A DNA stretch of 53,228 bases from Sunxiuqinia sp965372405 (GTDB lineage Bacteria; Bacteroidota; Bacteroidia; Bacteroidales; Prolixibacteraceae), in the NCBI GenBank assembly GCA_965372405.1, contig CBDVCE010000030.1:1-53228 (forward strand), read 5' to 3'. The notes beneath the pieces were generated by a model that saw nothing but the letters and a program-made list of their open reading frames with translations, had not been told where the DNA came from and made no database searches. Position 1 is the first letter of the stretch, and every line of letters begins with the position of its first letter. The translations under genes and the position numbers were made by a program. This document shows, one piece after another, positions 26,514 through 34,527 of the stretch.

Positions 26514-26666
26514 TGTCCATGTTCCCGTTTCGGGGTAAACCTGCATGCTTGGTGTCTTGTCATCGTGGAACGGGCATAACAAACGCTTGTTTCTGTCCAT
26601 TTTTAGACCATAATGATCTAAGACCTGTTCCATGTTGAGCCGGGATTTAATGTCGGGGATTTCCAT
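26499..26666 (-). pseudogene. 5' fragment of a CHC2 zinc-finger primase gene
   Basis: The minus strand encodes the first 56 residues of a mobile-element primase. After MEIPDIKSRLNMEQVLDHYG come CPFHDDKTPS and TWTCFSTN, the CHC2-type zinc ribbon that normally continues with NC and a TOPRIM domain. The similarity stops at CFSTN, exactly where the DUF5703 sequence begins on the other strand. Such proteins are usual in Bacteroidota conjugative elements and plasmids. The rest of the gene is absent from the window. Confidence 0.78.
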
Positions 26667-26827
26667 TGTTGAAAACTTTTAAATATGTCTTATGAGACAC
26701 AAATTAAATCATAAAAGGCATATGATGAAAGTTTATCAATATTGCATTTATTAACAATCAGACATGTTTTCAGTTAAAACACCAGCCTTATTAGGTATAT
26801 TTGTATGTTGATAAATACTTTTAAGAC

Positions 26828-27181
26828 ATGGCATCGATAGGAAAACAAATACAGGCATTAAGAAAGGCCAAGGGAATGAACCAAACACAACTGGCCGACA
26901 AGATCGGGATTTCATTAACCCAGCTGCAACGCTATGAAAACAAGGATGTACAGCCCCCGGCCGATGTACTTAAAAAGCTGGCCGATACTTTTAATACTTC
27001 CATTGATTTCCTTGTTTATGGTAATACAGAAGAAAAAGCACAGCAGGCTATAAAGGATAATGAGCTTTTAGCCCAGTTTATAGCATTGCAGGAGATGGAT
27101 AATAAGGATAAATCAACCATTAAGGATGTGATCGATGCGTTCATCAAAAGGAGCAAACTTAAAAATATTGCAGCCCTATAA
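26828..27181 (+). CDS. XRE-family helix-turn-helix regulator
   Basis: A 117-aa DNA-binding protein. Residues 5-62 form a Cro/CI-type HTH domain (IGKQIQALRKAKGMNQTQLADKIG as helices 1-2, LTQLQRYEN as the recognition helix, then ADVLKKLADTFNTSIDFLVYG). The C-terminal 50 residues are a short helical tail with many Asp/Lys, perhaps for dimerisation. The gene is complete and ends in a strong terminator. With the primase fragment upstream it may be left over from a mobile element; its target is unknown. TATATTTG (26797-26804) upstream suits the Bacteroidota -7 box. Confidence 0.9.
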   Translation: MASIGKQIQALRKAKGMNQTQLADKIGISLTQLQRYENKDVQPPADVLKKLADTFNTSIDFLVYGNTEEKAQQAIKDNELLAQFIALQEMDNKDKSTIKDVIDAFIKRSKLKNIAAL

Positions 27182-27183
27182 AT

Positions 27184-27215
27184 AACAAAACCCGACCATT
27201 TTGGCCGGGTTTGTT
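27184..27215 (+). terminator. terminator of the XRE regulator gene
   Basis: AACAAAACCCGACC pairs with GGCCGGGTTTGTT around an ATTT loop, immediately after the stop codon. The stem is almost symmetric and could also act on the minus strand. Confidence 0.8.
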
Positions 27216-27253
27216 ATATACTTACAGACAAAGTCTGATTCCTATTTATTAAC

Positions 27254-27276
27254 GCACGAGTCAAGAAGACTCGCGC
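27254..27276. repeat. REP-like hairpin
   Basis: GCACGAGTC pairs with GACTCGCGC (one mismatch) around AAGAA. A shorter CAGAC/GTCTG hairpin lies about 25 bp before it (27226-27236). The GC-rich stem contrasts with the AT-rich surroundings. It lies downstream of the converging genes and might help terminate the RHS operon, but there is no T run. Confidence 0.45.
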
Positions 27277-27306
27277 CAGTTGGGGAGTTAGGAGTTAAAT
27301 AAAAAT

Positions 27307-27768
27307 CTATTCATCTAATTTCCATGGAGTAGAATTTTGGTTTTTTAGATACAATTCCATTATTTTCTTCAAATAGCATAAAACTTCTTTTTTAGAGATC
27401 AGTGAATTCCTTTGAAAATAATTCAATATTAATGGCATTATATTTTCTAAAGGTTGTTTCATGTTAATTATGACATTTTCACCATTATCTCTGAGTAGTA
27501 TGTGAAAATAAGAATGGCTTGTTAATGTTCCAAACTTAAATACACCATTGCTTTGTTTTTCAAATGGTTTTAACGTTGCAATATCATTTATAATTAAGAT
27601 AGTTTCCTTTGTTTTCATGTCTTTATCAAAGTCTCCTTGTGATATTAGAAATTCAAAAAGGGAATCCCTTAGATTATTTGATTCAATGTTTTGAGATGAT
27701 AATTGCATATAATTAACAATTAAAAACAATAGCAATATCAGCAAACGTTTTGTTTTCATATACAACAT
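27307..27768 (-). CDS. secreted 153-aa protein, candidate immunity protein for the RHS tip
   Basis: I recognise no family. The protein has an N-terminal signal peptide (MKTKRLLILLLFLIVNYMQLSSQ, the last part shown being the likely cleavage zone) and a mature part of about 125 residues predicted to be mixed alpha/beta (ETILIINDIATL, YFHILLRDNGENVIINM, ending STPWKLDE). It follows the RHS/metallopeptidase gene by 11 bp on the same strand, the usual place of an immunity gene in polymorphic toxin loci. Export would fit neutralising a toxin in the periplasm or on the cell surface. Function is inferred from position only. Confidence 0.7.
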   Translation of the reverse strand: MLYMKTKRLLILLLFLIVNYMQLSSQNIESNNLRDSLFEFLISQGDFDKDMKTKETILIINDIATLKPFEKQSNGVFKFGTLTSHSYFHILLRDNGENVIINMKQPLENIMPLILNYFQRNSLISKKEVLCYLKKIMELYLKNQNSTPWKLDE

Positions 27769-27779
27769 ATTATTCGTTT

Positions 27780-30700
27780 TTAATTTAATTTTATAGGCTC
27801 TATTGGCTTTATATTTTTGAGACCTGTCTCTTCAAGGATTTTCATCTCAATTTCAACTGGCTTCTTTTCTAAATCATGAGATGTACCTTTGACTTGGTTT
27901 TCGTAGTTCTGTTGTACATTTTCTTCAGTAGTATGTTCTGCTTCATGTCCCGCAACAGCGCCGATTCTTTCATCATTATTTGTAGTATTCATTTGATACG
28001 ATACATTCGTGTCTATTTTAGAGTTTTTACTATCATTCATAAATTTATTGATAGTCCCTTCGTATATCACAACTTTTGCATCTACCAATTGAAACTTCCC
28101 GTTTCCATCAATTGTTTGTTTACCAGGTATCATTTGACCTAAAGTGTATGTTCTTCCATTTACTTTTGTAGCTTGGCTCACTTCCAATTGTATTTTTGTA
28201 CTTGAAGTTGCCATTTTATTCCATTGTGCAGTGCCAGTTTGTGTAGCCATCATTGCATTGCCAATACGCTTAGCACCAGCAGTTGCATTTTGAGACCATC
28301 CAGCTTTTGCAGAATACGTGATGGGTTTCCCTGTTGCATCTACAATATCGTTCCCATCAGGATCGATAAATCTAATGGGATTATTTATGGAATAAGCATA
28401 TGGAGTTCCGCCAGCATACTTTTCGGCCTTATTGTCGATCACATGCCATCTCCCCAAACTCGGGTCATAGAACCTTGCTCCATAATCGTACCAATCTAAT
28501 CTATTTCCATTGATTTCTTCATCTTGCAACTCTTTGCCATTGTATAGGAACTTGGTAGGACTTCCTTCAATTGTATACCACCGTGCCATCTCCATTCCAA
28601 ATGGGTAGTAGTCCTTATATTGTAAAGGAACCGCCCTGATCGTATCGACTCCAAATGACACCCTGGTATTACCCAGATGATCCTTCAAGTCATACTCATA
28701 ATTCCACATACTATTAGCATAAACTACCCTTCCTTCCCCAGTCAGGATAATGGACTCTCCATCAAGTTTAAGAACGCTGCCCTGGTAATAGCTACTAGCT
28801 GTACTGTTATAAGTTTTCTTCAGCTTATTTCCAGAAGCATCGTAAAGATACTTAATTTCATCGGTTCCTTCAAACACCCTTTCAGGCAGGTTCAGGTAGT
28901 TGTACTCAACTGAACCTTTCCCTGGGACGGTAGTTGCATTACCACTATCATCATAAACATAGTTGCCTGCTACTTCCTTGAATTCTAGATCATGGTTTAC
29001 CCCTGTTGCTGCATCACTAACAGAAGTAAGCAAGTTACTGGTTGTTGGATAAGTGTAAGTCAGGTTATCAATTAATCCATACGAAGGAGTTGCACCACTT
29101 ATGTTCTTATTGCCATCTCGTTGAAGACTTGCAATATTACCATTCGGATCATAGCCATAGTTAGTATTAAAACTGCCACTGTTAGTAGATCCACCAGCTG
29201 GTAAGTATTCGATGTAAGCTGCATCATCCAAACGGTTCAAAGCATCGTATGTGAATGCATACTTTAACTTATTCGTCGGATCAACCCAGCCATCTTTCAT
29301 GATGGTATTTTTCCATTCAACATTGGAAATGTTCCCGTTACTAAAATATTCTAATGATTGCGCGTAGAGTTTACTTTGGATACTGTCCTGAAAGTTATTG
29401 ATACTTGTCAGCCATCCACGCACGTCATACAGGTAATCAATATTCTGCACAAAGCTGGTATCGTTAGCAGAATGTAATTTTTTCAACATCAGCTGTCCCA
29501 ACGCGTTGTAACTGTTTTCTATAAGCACCACCTTACCATTGTAAGAATCATTATCAATTAATTGCTCTACCTTTTCCAAACGACCGGCATGGTCGTAAGT
29601 ATAATCCTTTGTAATTATTGCATTGACCTGATCTGTATATGTTTCAACACTTTTTGTTAGATTACCGACAAAGTCATAAGTATTGGTAACAGTTTGAGCA
29701 ATAGGAGAACCGCTAATTTTAGTCTGAATTACCCGGTATTTGTCATCATAAAAGATATCAGTAATAACATCTCCACTGTTATCCAGTTTTTTAGCAACAG
29801 TACGGGTAATCATTCCCTTTACATCTTGGTTTGGGGTCACACCAAAAGGGGTATCAACATAGTTATCATATGAGGTTTGGGTTAGTACTTCGCTTGTGGT
29901 ATAAGGGAAGGAAACACTATTTTCAAATGCAGTTTGCAAATCAGAATGGCTGTCAGTTGTGCTCATCCAACCTGTTTCTACAGGACGGTTAAAATCATCG
30001 TATTTCGTATACAACCACTTACTGCCATTTTCATCCCTTGTTTTCCCATCCTGTATAAGCACCAAACGATCACGTACATCATAAACCATGTATACAGGTT
30101 CGGCTCCTGGCAGCTGCTTAGCAGTCATTCGCTTTAGGTCATCATATTCGTAATAGTAGCATAGCCCTTTAACCTCGGTTGAGCCTGATGAATAGCTTGA
30201 ACCACTTATTGCTGCTGTAGCTTTTGGAGAAAGTACGTAACACAACAAGCCAAAATTATCGTAAACGTAATAGGTTTTAGCTGTTTCTCCTGCAATTTTC
30301 AATACCACCTGCCCAAGCTTATCTTTGTATTCTTCTGTAATTTTGCCATTGGCATCAGTTATTTTTGTATGAAATAACTCGCCAGCCACGTAATATGCAT
30401 TGTCAGTATTGGCACAATTACCAGAGTTATCTACCGTCCAGATCCTAACGGTGTTTGCATCATTCATTCCGTATTCATAGGTAACCCGGCCTCCTTTTGG
30501 ATCTTCAACATATTTAACTCTATTTAAGGGCGAATTTTCATAATGGGTATAAGTATAATTGACACCTGAGTTTGATTCCAATCCATCAACTGGTGATCCA
30601 TTTACTCCAATGTAGAAATTATTGATATTGGTATTCAGGTTTGCAACAGAGTTTCCAAGTCCATGAACAGTTGAAGGAATATAATTTTTATTTTTTCTTC

Positions 30701-33700
30701 CAAACTCATCATAGTCTACGCCTGTCACCAGGTCGTTAAAGTAATAACTGTGGTTAACGGCTATTGTTTGTTCCGGCCTCCCCAAACCATCAAAGTATTG
30801 AACTACGGCACCTTGTTTCTCTAATGGAAGTACTTTCATCGTTGAATAGGTTGATTTACCTTCTACAGGAGTGTAGGTCAGGATGTAGTTTTTATCGGCC
30901 AGGTCCAGGTTTTCGCTGGCCTCTACTTTGGCCGATACGAAATAGGTCTTCATCTCAATACTGTCCCCGCCCTGTGGGTTTTTTACTTTATATTTGGCCC
31001 TTGCCCGGTAACGGGTTGGGCGCGTAACTAAAATGTCAAGGATTGAATCTTTGGGCGAATCAAGCGCCTGCCCCTTGTAAGAGTTAAACCATTCCCATTT
31101 ACCGTTTAGCCCGTGTTTCCCTTTGTGCACCTTAAGTTGATCCCCGGTTCTTTTCAGGGCTACCGGGGCAACAACCGCAGTGTCAGAAGGGATGAAAATG
31201 CATACGCTGTCGGTCCATGCTTGCTGGGGGGCAGTAAGGTTATCGGTAACGCTTCTTCTGAACCATGTTGTTTTTAGTAGTATATCGGGTTGGTAATTAA
31301 CCCTGGTGGCGGTGTCGATAGGTAGCCAGCCAACCAGAGTATCATCCATCATTTCCCATTCGTAAATGTATGGTTCAAGTCCCTCTCTTGCATCTTCTTC
31401 ACTTGTAAATTCCAGGGGCTGTTGTCCTGACTGTATTGTGTCATCGCAGCAAATGGAACCAGGCAATAGTTCATCTACGATATTAATGAGTACACTATTT
31501 GATGTGACTGAATCATTTGTAAGCTTGCTTATTGTTTTCAAGCGATAATGCGTATTAGCTATTGGATGCACAATGTATAAAGTAGAATTTGCATTGCAAT
31601 CTGACCAGTTTATAAGATCTTCAGATTTTTCCCATTTATTGGTATAGTTCCCTGAGCAATTCACAGGTGCCTTTGTAATTTCTAATCTAAGCTCATTACC
31701 AGATAGAATGTCATCTTTATTTGTTGATATTTCTGCAGCCTGTAAATTTTCATTCTGTACGGATACAGCAAGAGTGGTGCTGGAAGATGCTGAACCACAA
31801 TCGTTACTTGGAGTTACAGCTAATGTGCCGGAATTGCTGCCTACCTTGATGGTTATAGTTGAAGTTCCTTGTCCGTCGATTATGTTCCAGTTAAGCGGTG
31901 GCACCCAATTGTAGTCTGTATTGGAAATATTCGTAACACTGTATGTTATCGTATCGCCAAGACAGGGTGAGGATTCTCCAATAATGGAACTTGCTGAGGA
32001 TGGGATTGTTTTTACTAATATTGTTTTTTCTCTTGGGTTACTGGTACCAGCAGAGTTCTTTGCAGAAACAGAGATATTCTTACTACCTGAAGATGAAAAA
32101 ACAATAGAAACAGAGGTGCCACTTCCGGTAATTGTACCATCCTCTGCTGTCCATATGTATTCTGTGGCACCTGGTACTTCTGAAATGCCATAACTTTCAG
32201 AAGATGCCGTACATGTTGTCTGACTTCCTATAATTAGTTCTGGTGTTACCGGAGGATCAATTGGAACTACAGAGAATTGCTGGGATTGATTCGATCCACA
32301 TGTATTTGTACCTTCGACACTAATGGAGCCTGAACTATTACCGACTTGAACAATTATGGTAGACGAATTTTCATCGCTAATGATTGTCCAATCGGAAGGA
32401 ACTGTCCAAGAATAGAGATCAATATTGGAGCTAGTACAAGAATATGTGGCTTGCCCATTTTTCTTTGGAGTGCTTGGTCCAGTGACATCCCCAACTGAAG
32501 GAAGGGGAGAAACTACCACACTATGAACTGATGCTGGTCCATCTCCGCAACTATTATCTGGTGTTACAGAAATTTGTCCGGAGGACGTTCCAACAGTTGT
32601 TGTAATTGAAGAGCTTCCCTGTCCACTAGTTATTGTCCAGCCTGATGGTACAGACCACGAATATGAGACTCCGGAAACATAGTTTACACTATAAGTTTTG
32701 CTTGTTCCCTGGCACGGGGTAATTTCACCTGTAATGTTACCTACACTACTTGGAGGAGACTTTACTGTAACCGTTCGGTATCTTTTACTGCTAGTTCCTG
32801 CTGAATTACTAGCAGAAACAGATATCTGGTTATCGCCTGGTGATGAAAATACGATATCTACCACAAGACCACTGCCATATACAGTTCCATTTTCAGCAGA
32901 CCAATTATAACTTGTTGCTCCCGTTACCGAATTTATTGAATATTCTACAGATGTATTTTGACAGGGATCTGAGATTCCATAAATTGTAACTGGTCTACTG
33001 GGAACGGGTGATACACTTTTATAGGGCGATGTAGATCCACAGCTATTTGATATATCTACCCGAACATTTCCGGAACTGGTTCCAGCCCTAACACTGATCG
33101 AATTAGTTCCTTGGCCAGAAGTGATTGTTGATCCAGAAGGAACGCTCCAGCTATAGCTTTCACCAGAGTATGAAGTGCAGCTATATGTTGAAGTATAACC
33201 AATCGTTGGGGTACTGTCTCCGCTTATTGACCGAGAGCTAGGACTGCTCTGTACCTGGACTTCTCTTGTGGAGGCATTACTTGTTCCAGCATCGTTATAA
33301 GCACTTACGCTTATTGTCTTATAACCAGAGGCAGAAAACGTAATTGATACATTAGTTCCACTACCAGAAACACTACCATTTTCTGCAATCCATGTATATC
33401 CAGTAGCACCTGTAACGGGGGAGATAGAATAACTTGCAGATGAATTTTTACATGGGCTCGAACTTCCAGTTATAGAACCCGGAGTGGAGGGAGTCGTAGT
33501 AGGATTAACAGAGATTGATGCTGAAGATGATCCACAGTTATTTGAATAATTCGCAGTTACAATACCATCTTGATCACTTACAGATACTATGATCGTTGGC
33601 GAATTTGAATCACTAATAATAGTCCATCCTGATGGTAAAGACCAGGAGTAAGATGTTGCGGCAGCACTACAGGTATAGGTTTCAGTACTTCCTTCAGTAG

Positions 33701-34436
33701 GGGATTGGGGACCTGAAATACTCGCTGATCCTGGTGGAGATCCGACTGTGATATTTGTCGTGGATGCAGGACTTGTTCCTGCAGAATTACTTGCTGTGAC
33801 AGAAACGGTTTTTGATCCCGCTGATGAAAATTCAATTTCGATACTACTATTTCCATTTCCATAAATGGTACCATTTGTCGCAGACCAATTGTAACTTGTG
33901 GCTCCAGTAACAGGAGAAACTGAGTAAGTAATTCTATTGTTTATACATGGGGAAGTATTCCCACTAATAGAGCCAGGAGTTAGAGGTGGGGATTGGACTC
34001 CTTCTCCCTGAGAAATAGTTATCGATTTAGTTATTGATCCGTATTTGACAGATACAAGACCATTTCTCAATGAACCAGTATTTGGTTGAGCCGTAATATC
34101 TAGCCTCGCAAAAGGAGCAGATCCGGATATTTGAGTGCTAACCCAAGATGGTTTACTTGAAACATAAGGGGTACATCCTACTCCAGTCATTTCAACCATG
34201 ACTTCGTACGTTTCACCTCCTGGAGAGAAGCTGTGATATGTTGGAGATAATCCCATTAATATGCACATGTCAATTTGTCTACTATTATCTCTATTGTTCG
34301 GAATAGTCTCATTATTCCCAATTGCAGATAAGTTGTAGGTAAGTAATATTAAGAAGGTAAATTGTGAAATAAGTTTTTTGGATCGGATAATTTCCTTTAG
34401 AAGAAAGAATTTATTTGATTTATGATTGTATTTCAT
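27780..34436 (-). CDS. giant BACON/PKD/RHS protein with HExxH metallopeptidase-like C-terminal tip
   Basis: A 2218-aa secreted polymorphic toxin-like protein. After an N-terminal hydrophobic signal comes a BACON-like domain (about 55-145), then nine PKD/Ig-like repeats (about 150-915). These are of two kinds: type A (GATSYNWSA, NSAGTS) and type B (YSWSVPSGWTI, NSCGS), in the order A-B-A-B-A-B-B-A-B. A further beta-rich stretch follows, then YD/RHS repeats (about 1200-1980) and the RHS core (YPFGMEMARW, YDYGARFYDPSLGRWHVID, NNPIRFIDPDGND). The last 188 residues form a separate tip with AVAGHEAEHTTEEN, an HExxH zinc-protease motif at about 2164-2168. It is followed by a candidate immunity gene. 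The part around 30840-31340 is visibly richer in G+C. Confidence 0.9.
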   Translation of the reverse strand: MKYNHKSNKFFLLKEIIRSKKLISQFTFLILLTYNLSAIGNNETIPNNRDNSRQIDMCILMGLSPTYHSFSPGGETYEVMVEMTGVGCTPYVSSKPSWVSTQISGSAPFARLDITAQPNTGSLRNGLVSVKYGSITKSITISQGEGVQSPPLTPGSISGNTSPCINNRITYSVSPVTGATSYNWSATNGTIYGNGNSSIEIEFSSAGSKTVSVTASNSAGTSPASTTNITVGSPPGSASISGPQSPTEGSTETYTCSAAATSYSWSLPSGWTIISDSNSPTIIVSVSDQDGIVTANYSNNCGSSSASISVNPTTTPSTPGSITGSSSPCKNSSASYSISPVTGATGYTWIAENGSVSGSGTNVSITFSASGYKTISVSAYNDAGTSNASTREVQVQSSPSSRSISGDSTPTIGYTSTYSCTSYSGESYSWSVPSGSTITSGQGTNSISVRAGTSSGNVRVDISNSCGSTSPYKSVSPVPSRPVTIYGISDPCQNTSVEYSINSVTGATSYNWSAENGTVYGSGLVVDIVFSSPGDNQISVSASNSAGTSSKRYRTVTVKSPPSSVGNITGEITPCQGTSKTYSVNYVSGVSYSWSVPSGWTITSGQGSSSITTTVGTSSGQISVTPDNSCGDGPASVHSVVVSPLPSVGDVTGPSTPKKNGQATYSCTSSNIDLYSWTVPSDWTIISDENSSTIIVQVGNSSGSISVEGTNTCGSNQSQQFSVVPIDPPVTPELIIGSQTTCTASSESYGISEVPGATEYIWTAEDGTITGSGTSVSIVFSSSGSKNISVSAKNSAGTSNPREKTILVKTIPSSASSIIGESSPCLGDTITYSVTNISNTDYNWVPPLNWNIIDGQGTSTITIKVGSNSGTLAVTPSNDCGSASSSTTLAVSVQNENLQAAEISTNKDDILSGNELRLEITKAPVNCSGNYTNKWEKSEDLINWSDCNANSTLYIVHPIANTHYRLKTISKLTNDSVTSNSVLINIVDELLPGSICCDDTIQSGQQPLEFTSEEDAREGLEPYIYEWEMMDDTLVGWLPIDTATRVNYQPDILLKTTWFRRSVTDNLTAPQQAWTDSVCIFIPSDTAVVAPVALKRTGDQLKVHKGKHGLNGKWEWFNSYKGQALDSPKDSILDILVTRPTRYRARAKYKVKNPQGGDSIEMKTYFVSAKVEASENLDLADKNYILTYTPVEGKSTYSTMKVLPLEKQGAVVQYFDGLGRPEQTIAVNHSYYFNDLVTGVDYDEFGRKNKNYIPSTVHGLGNSVANLNTNINNFYIGVNGSPVDGLESNSGVNYTYTHYENSPLNRVKYVEDPKGGRVTYEYGMNDANTVRIWTVDNSGNCANTDNAYYVAGELFHTKITDANGKITEEYKDKLGQVVLKIAGETAKTYYVYDNFGLLCYVLSPKATAAISGSSYSSGSTEVKGLCYYYEYDDLKRMTAKQLPGAEPVYMVYDVRDRLVLIQDGKTRDENGSKWLYTKYDDFNRPVETGWMSTTDSHSDLQTAFENSVSFPYTTSEVLTQTSYDNYVDTPFGVTPNQDVKGMITRTVAKKLDNSGDVITDIFYDDKYRVIQTKISGSPIAQTVTNTYDFVGNLTKSVETYTDQVNAIITKDYTYDHAGRLEKVEQLIDNDSYNGKVVLIENSYNALGQLMLKKLHSANDTSFVQNIDYLYDVRGWLTSINNFQDSIQSKLYAQSLEYFSNGNISNVEWKNTIMKDGWVDPTNKLKYAFTYDALNRLDDAAYIEYLPAGGSTNSGSFNTNYGYDPNGNIASLQRDGNKNISGATPSYGLIDNLTYTYPTTSNLLTSVSDAATGVNHDLEFKEVAGNYVYDDSGNATTVPGKGSVEYNYLNLPERVFEGTDEIKYLYDASGNKLKKTYNSTASSYYQGSVLKLDGESIILTGEGRVVYANSMWNYEYDLKDHLGNTRVSFGVDTIRAVPLQYKDYYPFGMEMARWYTIEGSPTKFLYNGKELQDEEINGNRLDWYDYGARFYDPSLGRWHVIDNKAEKYAGGTPYAYSINNPIRFIDPDGNDIVDATGKPITYSAKAGWSQNATAGAKRIGNAMMATQTGTAQWNKMATSSTKIQLEVSQATKVNGRTYTLGQMIPGKQTIDGNGKFQLVDAKVVIYEGTINKFMNDSKNSKIDTNVSYQMNTTNNDERIGAVAGHEAEHTTEENVQQNYENQVKGTSHDLEKKPVEIEMKILEETGLKNIKPIEPIKLN

Positions 34437-34527
34437 AATATGTTATTTATTTAGCTGGTACTAAAACTTTATTTAGTAATTGTGATGACTGTGATTTTGA
34501 GAATACATCAACAACCTGTTTCAAATA

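Noticed and set aside
30764..32910. Several open frames on the plus strand opposite the RHS/PKD gene
   Set aside because: They mirror the repetitive coding strand, lack starts in context, and have no similarity to known proteins. They are shadows of the minus-strand gene.
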